From NCBI GenBank assembly GCA_964541695.1, contig CAZIRB010000116.1, forward strand, positions 1-6,193: a stretch of 6,193 nucleotides of DNA. The letters run 5' to 3'. The number at the start of each line of letters is the position of its first letter. Position 1 is the first letter of the stretch. Both the position numbers and the translations under genes were made by a program. This DNA is from CAZKGE01 sp964541695. Its GTDB lineage: Bacteria; Bacillota; Clostridia; Christensenellales; CAG-138. Under the pieces are notes generated by a model. The model had not been told where the DNA came from and made no database searches. It saw only the letters and a program-made list of their open reading frames with translations. This document shows, one piece after another, positions 1 to 5,698 of the stretch.

Positions 1-172
1 CAATCTTTTTGCAGTTCGAATACCCCGTTGCGTCCGCGAAAAAATGTGGCGTTCCCGCAAAAAACTCCAGGTTTCCATACCCCGCCTTTGCGATATGCTC
101 GAACGCATATTCGACTGGGTAATAGAAATAATGGATGTTGCTTGCCGCAAAGCGCGATGCGTCAAAAGCCAT
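1..172 (-). CDS. Sugar phosphate isomerase/epimerase-like protein, N-terminal part (cut by window edge)
   Basis: This is an open frame of 57 codons from an ATG at 172 that leaves the window with no stop. The start is supported by a purine-rich GGAGG site six bases upstream. The visible protein contains PVEYAFEHIAKAGYGNLEFF followed by AGTPHFF. This matches the opening beta-alpha unit of the AP-endonuclease-2-like TIM-barrel family (FrlC/IolE-type sugar isomerases and epimerases), in which a strand ending in an acidic residue of type G-Y-x-x-[IL]-E is followed by a G-x-P-H-x-F loop; I recall a similar loop in fructoselysine 3-epimerase FrlC. Such enzymes use a divalent metal to isomerise or epimerise cytosolic sugars, but the metal ligands lie in the missing part. 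It starts 26 bases after the stop of cupin A, on the same strand, so it is probably the third gene of the leftward operon. The substrate cannot be read from 57 residues. Confidence 0.75.
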   Translation of the reverse strand, partial: MAFDASRFAASNIHYFYYPVEYAFEHIAKAGYGNLEFFAGTPHFFADATGYSNCKKI

Positions 173-198
173 CCTGTCCCTCCCTGCAAAGCCTGCGC

Positions 199-945
199 TC
201 ACGGCTCCGAGCCGATGTCGCCGTCGCGGCCGTTGCTCCAGCCGTTTGTGGCGCATTTGACCCAGAGGCAGCGGACCTTCCCCTCGTCCGCCGGCAGGAT
301 CTCCTGCCGGGAGCCCATGCGGATGAACAGCGTGTCATTCTCCTTCATGGGAATCCGCTTGCCGTCGACGACATACACAAAATCCGCGCCGGGCAACGCG
401 CACACCCATTGGTCGAATTCCGGCAGGACGTGTTCACTGGCAAATTCCTTGCCGCCGACGCCGTAGTCCATGCCGAAGGACCAACGGCCGAACGCGGTCT
501 CGACGATCAGGTTCGCGGTGCGGACGGCGGACCCGGCAAGCCCCGTAAAGCTCTCAACGTAGGAAAACGCCTTGTCATAGCCGATATACCGCGGCAGAAT
601 CATATGATACCAGACGTAAAGCCTGGCGTCGTATTCCGTCATATTGCACGCAAAGCGCAGCATCTCAAGATCGCGGCCGACGGCTTTGACAGCCGCGTTT
701 TCGCGGTCAAAATTCGGCACGAACATCGAATTGGCGCCGATATTCCAGGCTTTGCTGTCCGTCACGACATAGCCCGACTCGTTCAGGAAGAAAAAAATCT
801 GGGCGCGGTCGTTCATCGCATAGGTGTCCATCTGCCAGAGCGCCCCCGCTTTCAGCGTGCAGCGCTCGATGAGCACCTCGCCGCCCTCCTGCCGGAACAA
901 CGGGACGCGCGCCAAGGCGTCCTCCGCCCTTTTCCATACGGCCAT
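199..945 (-). CDS. Bicupin-type protein with a degenerate metal site (cupin A)
   Basis: This 248-residue protein is paralogous to the other two cupins here. Shared landmarks are an N-terminal-domain segment AQIFFFLNESGYV (residues 48-60), the motif LPRY (117-120) and the C-terminal cupin around residues 165-215. Its C-terminal metal motif is broken. Where cupins B and C have HxHP, this one has H172-V-L174-P, and where they end with a conserved His after a P-x-N turn it has R209-M-G-S-R-Q214. Only the first His and Gln179 of the four presumed ligands remain. The protein has no signal peptide or membrane segment, so it is probably cytosolic. The ATG is chosen because AGGAGG lies nine bases upstream. 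That site overlaps the TAA stop of cupin B, so translation is probably coupled. It may be a non-catalytic partner of cupin B, a binding protein, or an enzyme that no longer uses metal. I do not recognise a named family. Confidence 0.85.
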   Translation of the reverse strand: MAVWKRAEDALARVPLFRQEGGEVLIERCTLKAGALWQMDTYAMNDRAQIFFFLNESGYVVTDSKAWNIGANSMFVPNFDRENAAVKAVGRDLEMLRFACNMTEYDARLYVWYHMILPRYIGYDKAFSYVESFTGLAGSAVRTANLIVETAFGRWSFGMDYGVGGKEFASEHVLPEFDQWVCALPGADFVYVVDGKRIPMKENDTLFIRMGSRQEILPADEGKVRCLWVKCATNGWSNGRDGDIGSEP

Positions 946-954
946 GCTATGCTT

Positions 955-960
955 CCTCCT
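955..960 (-). promoter_or_regulatory. Ribosome binding site of cupin A, overlapping the cupin B stop
   Basis: On the minus strand the cupin B stop and the next Shine-Dalgarno run together as TAAGGAGG. Nine bases then separate AGGAGG from the cupin A ATG at 945. The overlap suggests terminating ribosomes feed initiation on cupin A, giving roughly matched amounts of the two paralogs. Confidence 0.8.
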
Positions 961-1715
961 TATTCTTCAACGGGATCGCCGTCCCAGGCGTGGTTGACTT
1001 CAAACCAGAAATAATAGATATGCTGGTCCTTTTCGCACGTGCTGCCGTGCTCCGTATTCATGGGCGTATAGCTGATGTCCCCCGCCTTGACCGGAATGCG
1101 CTCGTCCCCCGCCAAATAGGTGAAATCGGAGCCCTCGAGCATCAGATACCACTGGCTGAGCGTGGGATGGATGTGCTTGCCCACAAAGTTGGGTCCGTAC
1201 GCCCGGTTGCCGCCGACCGTGTACCGGCCGAGCCGCCTGCCGTTGCTGAGGCTGTAGGAAACGTTCGTGGAGCCCGCCTGCTCGTTGAAGTCCTCCGTGT
1301 AGTTCCACGCGTCGCACATGCGCACAAAGCGCGGCAGCGTAAAGCGGCTCGCCCGCATCTTCCTGCGGTCGACGTGGCTGATTTTGCCGAGGATATGGAT
1401 AAACTCCAGGTCCGCCGCGCCGGCGTGCAGCGCAAAACGCCCGCCGTCGAAATCCGCGATGAACATCGCGAAATCGTCGATGTTATAGGCTTTCTCCGGC
1501 GTCGTGATATAGCCCGTTTTTTTGAGGAAGAAAAAGAACTGAAAACACTCGTTTATGGAATACAGCGGCGGTTCCCATACGCGGCCGGCTTGGAGCGTAC
1601 AGCGGTACATGTCCACATAATCGCAGTCCTCCCATGGGATGCGGAACCGAGAAAGCCCGTTTTCAAAGACCGGCCGATAGGTATTGTGATCGAAAATCTG
1701 GATTTTGCTGCCCAC
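960..1715 (-). CDS. Bicupin-type protein with intact C-terminal metal site (cupin B)
   Basis: This 251-residue protein has two beta-sandwich-like halves. The first (about residues 35-110) holds FQFFFFLKKTGYI (58-70) and lacks a cupin HxH. The second (about 170-240) carries a full metal-binding set in KHIHPTLSQW: His181, His183, Gln188, then His223 in P-M-N-T-E-H-G. HxH-x4-Q...H is a known variation of the cupin HxH-x(3,4)-E...H signature. LPRF (127-130) and an acidic-aromatic stretch after it are shared with both paralogs. It has no signal peptide, so it is probably cytosolic. The start is GTG at 1715, chosen because a perfect AGGAGG lies nine bases upstream and there is no better in-frame ATG. 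It is the first gene of the leftward operon. Cupins of this kind include sugar and uronate isomerases and related ring-opening enzymes; with uxaC nearby, a uronate-related isomerase or epimerase is plausible but unproven. Confidence 0.88.
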   Translation of the reverse strand: MGSKIQIFDHNTYRPVFENGLSRFRIPWEDCDYVDMYRCTLQAGRVWEPPLYSINECFQFFFFLKKTGYITTPEKAYNIDDFAMFIADFDGGRFALHAGAADLEFIHILGKISHVDRRKMRASRFTLPRFVRMCDAWNYTEDFNEQAGSTNVSYSLSNGRRLGRYTVGGNRAYGPNFVGKHIHPTLSQWYLMLEGSDFTYLAGDERIPVKAGDISYTPMNTEHGSTCEKDQHIYYFWFEVNHAWDGDPVEE

Positions 1716-1724
1716 GTATTGATA

Positions 1725-1730
1725 CCTCCT
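1725..1730 (-). promoter_or_regulatory. Ribosome binding site that fixes the GTG start of cupin B
   Basis: AGGAGG on the minus strand with a nine-base spacer to GTG at 1715. No ATG lies near it in the right frame, so it decides the non-canonical start. Confidence 0.8.
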
Positions 1731-1809
1731 GGCGAATATGCGGTGATGCGGATGTCAGCGAATCGGATGCGCCGTGCGGCAACGTATAGGGATAGGGCTG
1801 TTACGAATT

Positions 1810-1838
1810 ATTATAGTATGCACAAATGCAAAGTACAT
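1810..1838 (-). promoter_or_regulatory. Predicted promoter of the leftward cupin operon
   Basis: A perfect -10 hexamer TATAAT lies on the minus strand at 1815-1810. The -35 position at the usual 16-17 base spacing reads TGTACT or ATGTAC, a poor match, so the promoter probably depends on an activator or is held by a repressor. Transcription would begin near 1803 and give a leader of about 90 bases before GTG at 1715. The regulatory element at 1819-1846 covers the whole -35 region and ends three bases before the -10. Confidence 0.55.
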
Positions 1839-1846
1839 TGCAAAAA
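1819..1846 (-). promoter_or_regulatory. Putative operator copy 1 (pointing to the cupin B operon)
   Basis: Read on the minus strand, this holds TTTTTGCAATGT (1846-1835) and, starting 19 bases later, ATTTGTGCA (1827-1819). Both words occur again, in the same order, on the plus strand at 2025-2054. Between them lies a further TTTGCA, so the TTTGCA-type half-site repeats within the element. Two half-sites about two helical turns apart on one face of the DNA fit AraC-type or other dimeric regulators, but the regulator is not in the window. Confidence 0.5.
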
Positions 1847-2024
1847 ATGTGATATAGTTTGCAGATATGGGGCGATCCGCCATGATTCACCGGTTCCAGA
1901 GGCGGTTTATTGCGAAAAGACCTCGCAGAAAACGCCGGCTTGCAGGCTTTAGCCGCCGCGCATTTCGTCGCGCCGTACCGTGCATCGCCTTTTGTAAAAA
2001 GCGTGATCGATAACAACATGGATG

Positions 2025-2054
2025 TTTTTGCAATGTTTATTACATATTTGTGCA
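2025..2054 (+). promoter_or_regulatory. Putative operator copy 2 (pointing to the cupin C-uxaC operon)
   Basis: TTTTTGCAATGT at 2025-2036 and ATTTGTGCA at 2046-2054, with starts 21 bases apart. These are exact matches to the two words of copy 1 on the opposite strand. This copy sits immediately upstream of the predicted -35 at 2056, a normal activator position, whereas copy 1 overlaps its own -35. Confidence 0.5.
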
Positions 2055-2055
2055 A

Positions 2056-2084
2056 TTTACGCATGCTTTTTAACACGCTATCAT
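2056..2084 (+). promoter_or_regulatory. Predicted promoter of the cupin C-SBP-uxaC operon
   Basis: TTTACG (2056-2061, four of six consensus -35 bases), a 17-base spacer and TATCAT (2079-2084, five of six -10 bases). A nearby alternative -10 is CATAAT at 2090-2095. The start would fall near 2091, leaving a leader of about 160 bases. The call rests on hexamer matches and position only. Confidence 0.45.
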
Positions 2085-2130
2085 ACCTACATAATCGGAT
2101 GCTATAAATTCCAGTCGCCACTCGTATTCC

Positions 2131-2147
2131 CCCGCAACGCAAGCGGG
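2131..2147 (+). other. Small hairpin in the leader of the rightward operon
   Basis: CCCGC (2131-2135) can pair with GCGGG (2143-2147) around a seven-base loop. It lies in the predicted untranslated leader. There is no T-run after it, so it is not a terminator, and I see no known riboswitch architecture around it. Confidence 0.25.
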
Positions 2148-2240
2148 CGCCGGCACGTTCATTTATATCTGGCTTTGGCGGAATAACACCCGCGGACAAC
2201 CGATCCTTTACAGCCGGCCGATCCAAAATACCGTTGAGAC

Positions 2241-2245
2241 GGAGA
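2241..2245 (+). promoter_or_regulatory. Ribosome binding site that fixes the cupin C start
   Basis: GGAGA with a six-base spacer to ATG at 2252. A TTG at 2234 in the same frame would add six residues (MRRRSN) but has no upstream Shine-Dalgarno and would itself contain this site, so ATG 2252 is preferred. Confidence 0.65.
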
Positions 2246-2251
2246 TCCAAT

Positions 2252-2965
2252 ATGTCAGTTATTAAAATAGCCAAGCGCGCGGACATGAAAACGGAGTTTC
2301 ACGACGGTTTTTCACGGTACGACATGCTGCCGGGCTGCCACCCCGACGTCGTCTCCTACAAATGTGTGCTCAAAGCGGGTTCCCGCGTCGACCCCGAGCA
2401 ATTTGCCGGGGACAAAAAGAGCCAGGTGTTCTTTTTCACAAAGGGGACCGGCTATGTGGGCACGCAGGACGGCGCGTTCAACTTTGATGAGGAAGCGGTG
2501 TTCGTGCCGCTTTTCGATAAACGGACGTTCTACTTCTATGCGGTAACGGAAGTCGAGTACGTCGAGCTGCAGATCGCGCTCACCGAAAAGGACACTGCGG
2601 ACATGCAGGAATACCGCATGACCCTGCCGCGCTTCCGGCTGCTGTCGGACTGCGACCGCTACGAGGAGGGGTTTAAGGACCCGCGGATCGTTTCCCACAA
2701 TGTTATTATACAAAGCAGGCTCGCCCGCGTAAGCGTCGGCACCGTCGAAGGCCCGGGCCCCGATAAGGTGGGCGCGCACAGCCACCCGAACCAGGTCCAG
2801 TGGTTCTACGCGCTTTCCGGAGCGAAGTTTTCTTTGCGCGCCGAGGACGACTCCATGCTCATGCACGACGGGGATTGGGCGTTTATTCCCGTCAACGCGA
2901 CGCACTCCGTGGAGACGGCTGAAGGCGACATGCTGCGCTATATGTGGTTTGAGATCATCGTTTAG
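2252..2965 (+). CDS. Bicupin-type protein with intact C-terminal metal site (cupin C)
   Basis: This 237-residue protein is the third paralog of the cupin family in this window and the first gene of the rightward operon. The N-terminal half contains SQVFFFTKGTGYV (57-69) and no HxH. LPRF (125-128) follows. The C-terminal cupin has GAHSHPNQVQW with His176, His178 and Gln183, then His218 in P-V-N-A-T-H-S, so all four presumed metal ligands are present as in cupin B. It has no signal peptide and no membrane segment. It is followed 92 bases later by a solute-binding protein gene on the same strand and then uxaC. A metal-dependent isomerase, epimerase or ring-opening step on a sugar acid ahead of UxaC is inferred from this context; the sequence alone shows only the fold and the metal site. 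Single-domain KdgF and bicupin isomerases are possible functional analogues, not demonstrated homologues. Confidence 0.88.
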   Translation: MSVIKIAKRADMKTEFHDGFSRYDMLPGCHPDVVSYKCVLKAGSRVDPEQFAGDKKSQVFFFTKGTGYVGTQDGAFNFDEEAVFVPLFDKRTFYFYAVTEVEYVELQIALTEKDTADMQEYRMTLPRFRLLSDCDRYEEGFKDPRIVSHNVIIQSRLARVSVGTVEGPGPDKVGAHSHPNQVQWFYALSGAKFSLRAEDDSMLMHDGDWAFIPVNATHSVETAEGDMLRYMWFEIIV

Positions 2966-2967
2966 AC

Positions 2968-2983
2968 CTGCGGCGCGGCGCAG
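2968..2983 (+). other. Intercistronic GC hairpin after cupin C
   Basis: CTGCG (2968-2972) pairs with CGCAG (2979-2983) around GCGCGG, directly after the cupin C stop. There is no T-run, so it should let polymerase continue to the binding-protein gene. It may protect or process the message. Confidence 0.35.
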
Positions 2984-3057
2984 CGGCGGTTGGAACTCTT
3001 GGTGCGGTTTACGCTCAAGGATCACACATCAATCATTACGAAGGAGGAAGGCAATCG

Positions 3058-4101
3058 ATGAACTGGAAAAGACACCTCGCATTGATTTTGGCCGTGCTCA
3101 TGACTGCGGCAATTTTCACCGGCTGCACCGGCGGCGCCAAGCAGGAAACGACGCAGCCTCCGGCCAGCCCGACCGATCAGGCGCAGCCCGCTGCCCCGGA
3201 GGAGAAGACGGGCCCGGGCGGCATCTCCACATCGGTGGAAGACTACGATTACGAGTTCGGACCCATCATGACCGCCGCGATCGAATCGGGCAAATTCGGT
3301 CCCATCATGACCAATATGCTCGAGAACGGCGTGCTCAAAGTCGGCCTCAACGCGACCGATCCGCCGTGGCAGTTCCACAAGATCGTCGACGGCAAGGACG
3401 AGATCTTCGGCTTCGACAAGGCGATCTGCGAATGGATCGGCGCCGAGGTCGGACGCATCTTCGGCGTTGAGGTAAAAGTGGTGCTCGAGGACACAACCTG
3501 GGACGGCTGCCTCACCGGCGTTGCCGCGGGCCAGTATGACATCGTTCCCGGCGCCGCCGCCACCGAGGAGCGCAAGAAGAACATGGATTTCTCGCCCCCG
3601 TACCACAAGTCGCGCCAGGTCATCGTCGTCCACAAGGACAACCTGAGCGATCCCAGGTTCTCCGCCGAGAACGCTCTTAAGGGCGTCCAGGTCGGCGTGC
3701 TGAAGGGCTCCTCCGGCGCGATCACGCTGGTCAACCATTACCCGAACGCCGCTGAAAACCTGTATGAGCTGCCCAGCAACAACGACGTTCTGCTCGCCGT
3801 GCTCAACAAGAAGTGCGAGGCGGCGAACTTCAACGAGAAGTACGCCATCCTCATGTGCAAGGCAAATCCCGATCTGGCGATCGTGGACGCGCTGACGTTC
3901 GAGCTGACCAACGAGGAGGACGCCGGCTCCTGCATCGCCCACACGAAGGGCAACGACGAGTTCAACGAGCTGCTGAACGAGTTCATCCCGCGCATCAAGC
4001 AGGACGGCACGTTCAAGCAGATGGAGCTCGACGCGCTCAACGCGCTCGACGACCCTGATCTGCTCGCCCAGTTCCAGCTGCTCAATCAGGTCGCCAACTG
4101 A
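3058..4101 (+). CDS. ABC transporter solute-binding lipoprotein, family 3 type
   Basis: This 347-residue exported lipoprotein has positive residues (K4, R5), a hydrophobic core and a lipobox F-T-G-C with lipidation expected on Cys23. A Thr/Pro/Glu-rich tether follows to about residue 66. From about residue 92 it is a periplasmic-binding-protein family 3 fold: VLKVGLNATDPPWQF, then IFGFDKAICEW, a D-T-T-W-D-G-C-L-T-G-V-A-A-G-Q-Y-D-I block, and TEERKKNMDFSPPY. Arg172 in the last matches the arginine that grips the ligand carboxylate in HisJ-type proteins. Where these proteins usually have an Asp for the ligand amino group (D-A-x-x-x-D), this one has E-A-A-N-F-N259, so a non-amino-acid carboxylate is possible. 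The start follows AAGGAGG with good spacing. No permease or ATPase gene is in the window. An unusual tandem repeat sits just before the folded domain. It would capture substrate outside the membrane; placement with uxaC suggests a uronate or sugar acid, but the family mostly binds amino acids. Confidence 0.88.
   Translation: MNWKRHLALILAVLMTAAIFTGCTGGAKQETTQPPASPTDQAQPAAPEEKTGPGGISTSVEDYDYEFGPIMTAAIESGKFGPIMTNMLENGVLKVGLNATDPPWQFHKIVDGKDEIFGFDKAICEWIGAEVGRIFGVEVKVVLEDTTWDGCLTGVAAGQYDIVPGAAATEERKKNMDFSPPYHKSRQVIVVHKDNLSDPRFSAENALKGVQVGVLKGSSGAITLVNHYPNAAENLYELPSNNDVLLAVLNKKCEAANFNEKYAILMCKANPDLAIVDALTFELTNEEDAGSCIAHTKGNDEFNELLNEFIPRIKQDGTFKQMELDALNALDDPDLLAQFQLLNQVAN
3256..3333 (+). repeat. 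In-frame tandem 13-residue repeat in the solute-binding protein
   Basis: Residues 67-79 (FGPIMTAAIESGK) and 80-92 (FGPIMTNMLENGV) are adjacent copies of F-G-P-I-M-T-x-x-[IL]-E-x-G-x. The first six residues are identical, and the DNA copies differ at a synonymous site (GGA against GGT), so this is not a very recent duplication. It lies between the flexible tether and the first strand of the binding domain. Confidence 0.75.
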
Positions 4102-4130
4102 TTGGTTTTGCATGACCCCACCCCGCAGCA

Positions 4131-4157
4131 AGGGCCCCGCTACTTTGGCGGGGCCCT
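4131..4157 (+). other. Strong 10-bp stem-loop between the binding-protein gene and uxaC
   Basis: AGGGCCCCGC (4131-4140) pairs perfectly with GCGGGGCCCT (4148-4157) around the loop TACTTTG, 30 bases after the binding-protein stop. What follows is TGTTGCG, not a T-run, so it is a poor intrinsic terminator. Stable stems after binding-protein genes are known to protect the upstream message and lower expression of the next gene. Here that would favour excess binding protein over UxaC. Nothing promoter-like is visible between it and uxaC; the rest of the gap is C-rich and looks unstructured. Confidence 0.6.
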
Positions 4158-4263
4158 GTTGCGAGGATCTGCGACGAGCGGGCCCATACCCCCTTCTTCT
4201 CCGCACGGCGGATACCTTCCCCCGCCCGAACGCACGCTGCCGGGAAACCCGGTAATACAAGTT

Positions 4264-4268
4264 GGGAG
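4264..4268 (+). promoter_or_regulatory. Ribosome binding site that fixes the TTG start of uxaC
   Basis: GGGAG with a nine-base spacer to TTG at 4278. An ATG at 4271 lies only two bases after this site and in another frame, ending after nine codons, so it is unlikely to be used well. Confidence 0.65.
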
Positions 4269-4277
4269 AGATGACCA

Positions 4278-5696
4278 TTGCGTTCCATAATCAACGATGA
4301 TTTCCTGCTGACGAACCGGACGGCCGCCAGGCTGTATCACGAGCATGCCGCGCGCATGCCCATCATCGATTACCATTGCCACATTGATCCGTACGAAATC
4401 TACAACGACAGGCGCTACGGCACCATCACCGGGCTCTGGCTCGGAGGCGATCATTACAAATGGCGCGCGATGCGCGCCTGCGGCGTGGCGGAGCGGTTCA
4501 TAACCGGAAACGCCGCGCCGGATGAAAAGTTTCGCCGATGGGCGGAGACCGTGCCGCAGCTGATCGGGAACCCGCTCTACCACTGGACGCACCTGGAGCT
4601 GAAGCGTTATTTTGATGTGGACGAGGCGCTGACCGGCAAAAACGCCGACGCGGTTTTCGCCCACTGCAACGAAGTGCTCAAGAAAGAGGAGATGGGTGCG
4701 CGCGGCATCATCCAAAGGAGCAACGTGCGGCTGATCTGCACAACCGACGACCCGGCCGACGCATTGGAAGCGCACCAAAAGCTGGCCGCCGAGCGCTGGT
4801 CCACGGCGGTGCTTCCCGCCTTCCGTCCGGATCTGTCCATGCGGGCGGATAAGCCCGGTTTTGTCGGGTATATCGGGCGGCTGGAGGCGGTCCTCGGCAA
4901 ACCGATCGAAACGATGGACGATATGCGCGATGCGCTGATCGAGCGCATCGATTATTTCGACCGGCGCGGCTGCCGGTTGAGCGATCACGCGCTGGACCAC
5001 TGCTTCTGCGAACCGGCCGGTGAAGCGGAGCTGGCCGAGATTTTTAAGCGGGCGCGGGGCGGAGAATCCATTGCGCACCGCGAGCAGCTCGCCTACCATA
5101 CGGAGATGCTGCGCTGCGCCGGCAGGGAGTATGCGCGCCGCGGCTGGGTCATGCAGCTGCACTTTGGGTGCATCCGTGACAATTCGAGCCGCATGTACCG
5201 GGCGCTCGGTCCGGACACGGGCTTCGACGCGATAAACGACCTGCCGAACGCGAGCGGCCTGGCGCGGTTTTTGGACCTGCTGGACGCCGAAGCCGCGCTG
5301 CCGCGCACGATCCTGTATTCCCTCAACCCGAACGACAACGCGGTGATCAACACGGTGATGGGCTGCTTCCAGCACGAAGCGGGGATAGCCGGCAAGCTTC
5401 AGCACGGCTCGGCATGGTGGTTCAACGACCACAAGCACGGCATGGAGAGCCAGCTGCGCGACCTGATGAGCATGGGCGCAATCGGCGGCTTTGTGGGAAT
5501 GCTGACGGACTCAAGGAGCTTCTTAAGCTATACGCGGCACGAGTATTTCCGCCGCATATTGTGCAATCTCGTCGGGGACATGGTCGAGAAGGGCGAGTAT
5601 CCGGCGGACATGGAGACGCTCGGGCGCATGGTCGAAAACATCAGCTACAGCAACTGCCTCCGCTATTTCCGGTTTGACGAGGTGCTGGATTCGTAA
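4278..5696 (+). CDS. uxaC: Uronate isomerase (glucuronate/galacturonate isomerase)
   Basis: This 472-residue cytosolic enzyme of the amidohydrolase-like TIM-barrel superfamily interconverts D-glucuronate with D-fructuronate and D-galacturonate with D-tagaturonate (EC 5.3.1.12), the first committed step of hexuronate breakdown. Length matches the family (about 470). Family marks in order: NDDFLL near the start, the metal motif in PIIDYHCHIDP (His33, His35), GDHYKWRAMRACG (57-69), NPLYHWTHLELKRYF (98-112), CTTDDP (154-159), QLHFGCIRDNSSRMYRALG, GPDTGFDAIND, LNPNDN with Asp353, SAWWFNDHKHGM, and GMLTDSRSFLSYTRHEYFRR before an NCLRYF-type end. The TTG start is chosen because it yields the family's usual N-terminus and has a GGGAG site. 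It is last in the rightward operon, 176 bases after the binding protein. Its presence anchors the locus to uronate metabolism. No frameshift or missing motif was seen. Confidence 0.96.
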   Translation: MRSIINDDFLLTNRTAARLYHEHAARMPIIDYHCHIDPYEIYNDRRYGTITGLWLGGDHYKWRAMRACGVAERFITGNAAPDEKFRRWAETVPQLIGNPLYHWTHLELKRYFDVDEALTGKNADAVFAHCNEVLKKEEMGARGIIQRSNVRLICTTDDPADALEAHQKLAAERWSTAVLPAFRPDLSMRADKPGFVGYIGRLEAVLGKPIETMDDMRDALIERIDYFDRRGCRLSDHALDHCFCEPAGEAELAEIFKRARGGESIAHREQLAYHTEMLRCAGREYARRGWVMQLHFGCIRDNSSRMYRALGPDTGFDAINDLPNASGLARFLDLLDAEAALPRTILYSLNPNDNAVINTVMGCFQHEAGIAGKLQHGSAWWFNDHKHGMESQLRDLMSMGAIGGFVGMLTDSRSFLSYTRHEYFRRILCNLVGDMVEKGEYPADMETLGRMVENISYSNCLRYFRFDEVLDS

Positions 5697-5698
5697 TT

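Larger units (their letters stand above)
1716..2251. other. Shared control region between divergent operons
   Basis: This 536-base gap between the divergent starts of cupin B and cupin C is clearly more AT-rich than the flanking genes, above all at 1800-1870 and 2010-2110. It holds one predicted promoter for each direction and two inverted copies of a bipartite element, listed separately. The stretch between the copies (about 1865-2010) is GC-richer and has only short imperfect inverted repeats, such as GGCGATCCGCC at 1871-1881. Open frames crossing it on either strand lack a convincing ribosome binding site and run through the promoter elements, so I call no gene here. Confidence 0.75.

Noticed and set aside
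28..1952. Plus-strand open frames across the leftward operon (28-1014 and 990-1952)
   Set aside because: They lie opposite two paralogous cupins with good ribosome binding sites; they show no domain and their starts lack Shine-Dalgarno sites.
2100..2250. Riboswitch in the long leader of the rightward operon
   Set aside because: Only one short stem is visible; I could not find a conserved core of any class I know, nor a terminator or anti-terminator pair.
2234..2251. Upstream TTG start for cupin C
   Set aside because: It has no Shine-Dalgarno of its own and would swallow the GGAGA that serves the ATG at 2252.
1716..2251. Catabolite (cre) box in the control region
   Set aside because: No sequence close to the TGNNANCGNTNNCA consensus was found by eye at a promoter-relevant position.
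1801..2286. Minus-strand frame filling most of the divergent control region, and a 65-codon plus frame at 1910-2107
   Set aside because: Both cross the promoters and operator copies, have no ribosome binding site and no recognisable product, and the minus frame also overlaps the start of cupin C.
4131..4157. Intrinsic terminator after the binding protein
   Set aside because: The stem is strong but is followed by TGTTGCG, without the T-run needed for efficient release, so it is listed as a stem-loop instead.
3022..4278. Long minus-strand open frame opposite the binding protein
   Set aside because: It is antisense to a lipoprotein with a signal peptide and family motifs, and its Arg/Val/Leu-rich repetitive composition is typical of shadow frames in GC-rich DNA.
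4140..5438. Long minus-strand open frame opposite uxaC
   Set aside because: It is antisense to a complete, motif-rich uronate isomerase. Its length is explained by high GC, and its product has an implausible composition with no recognisable domain.
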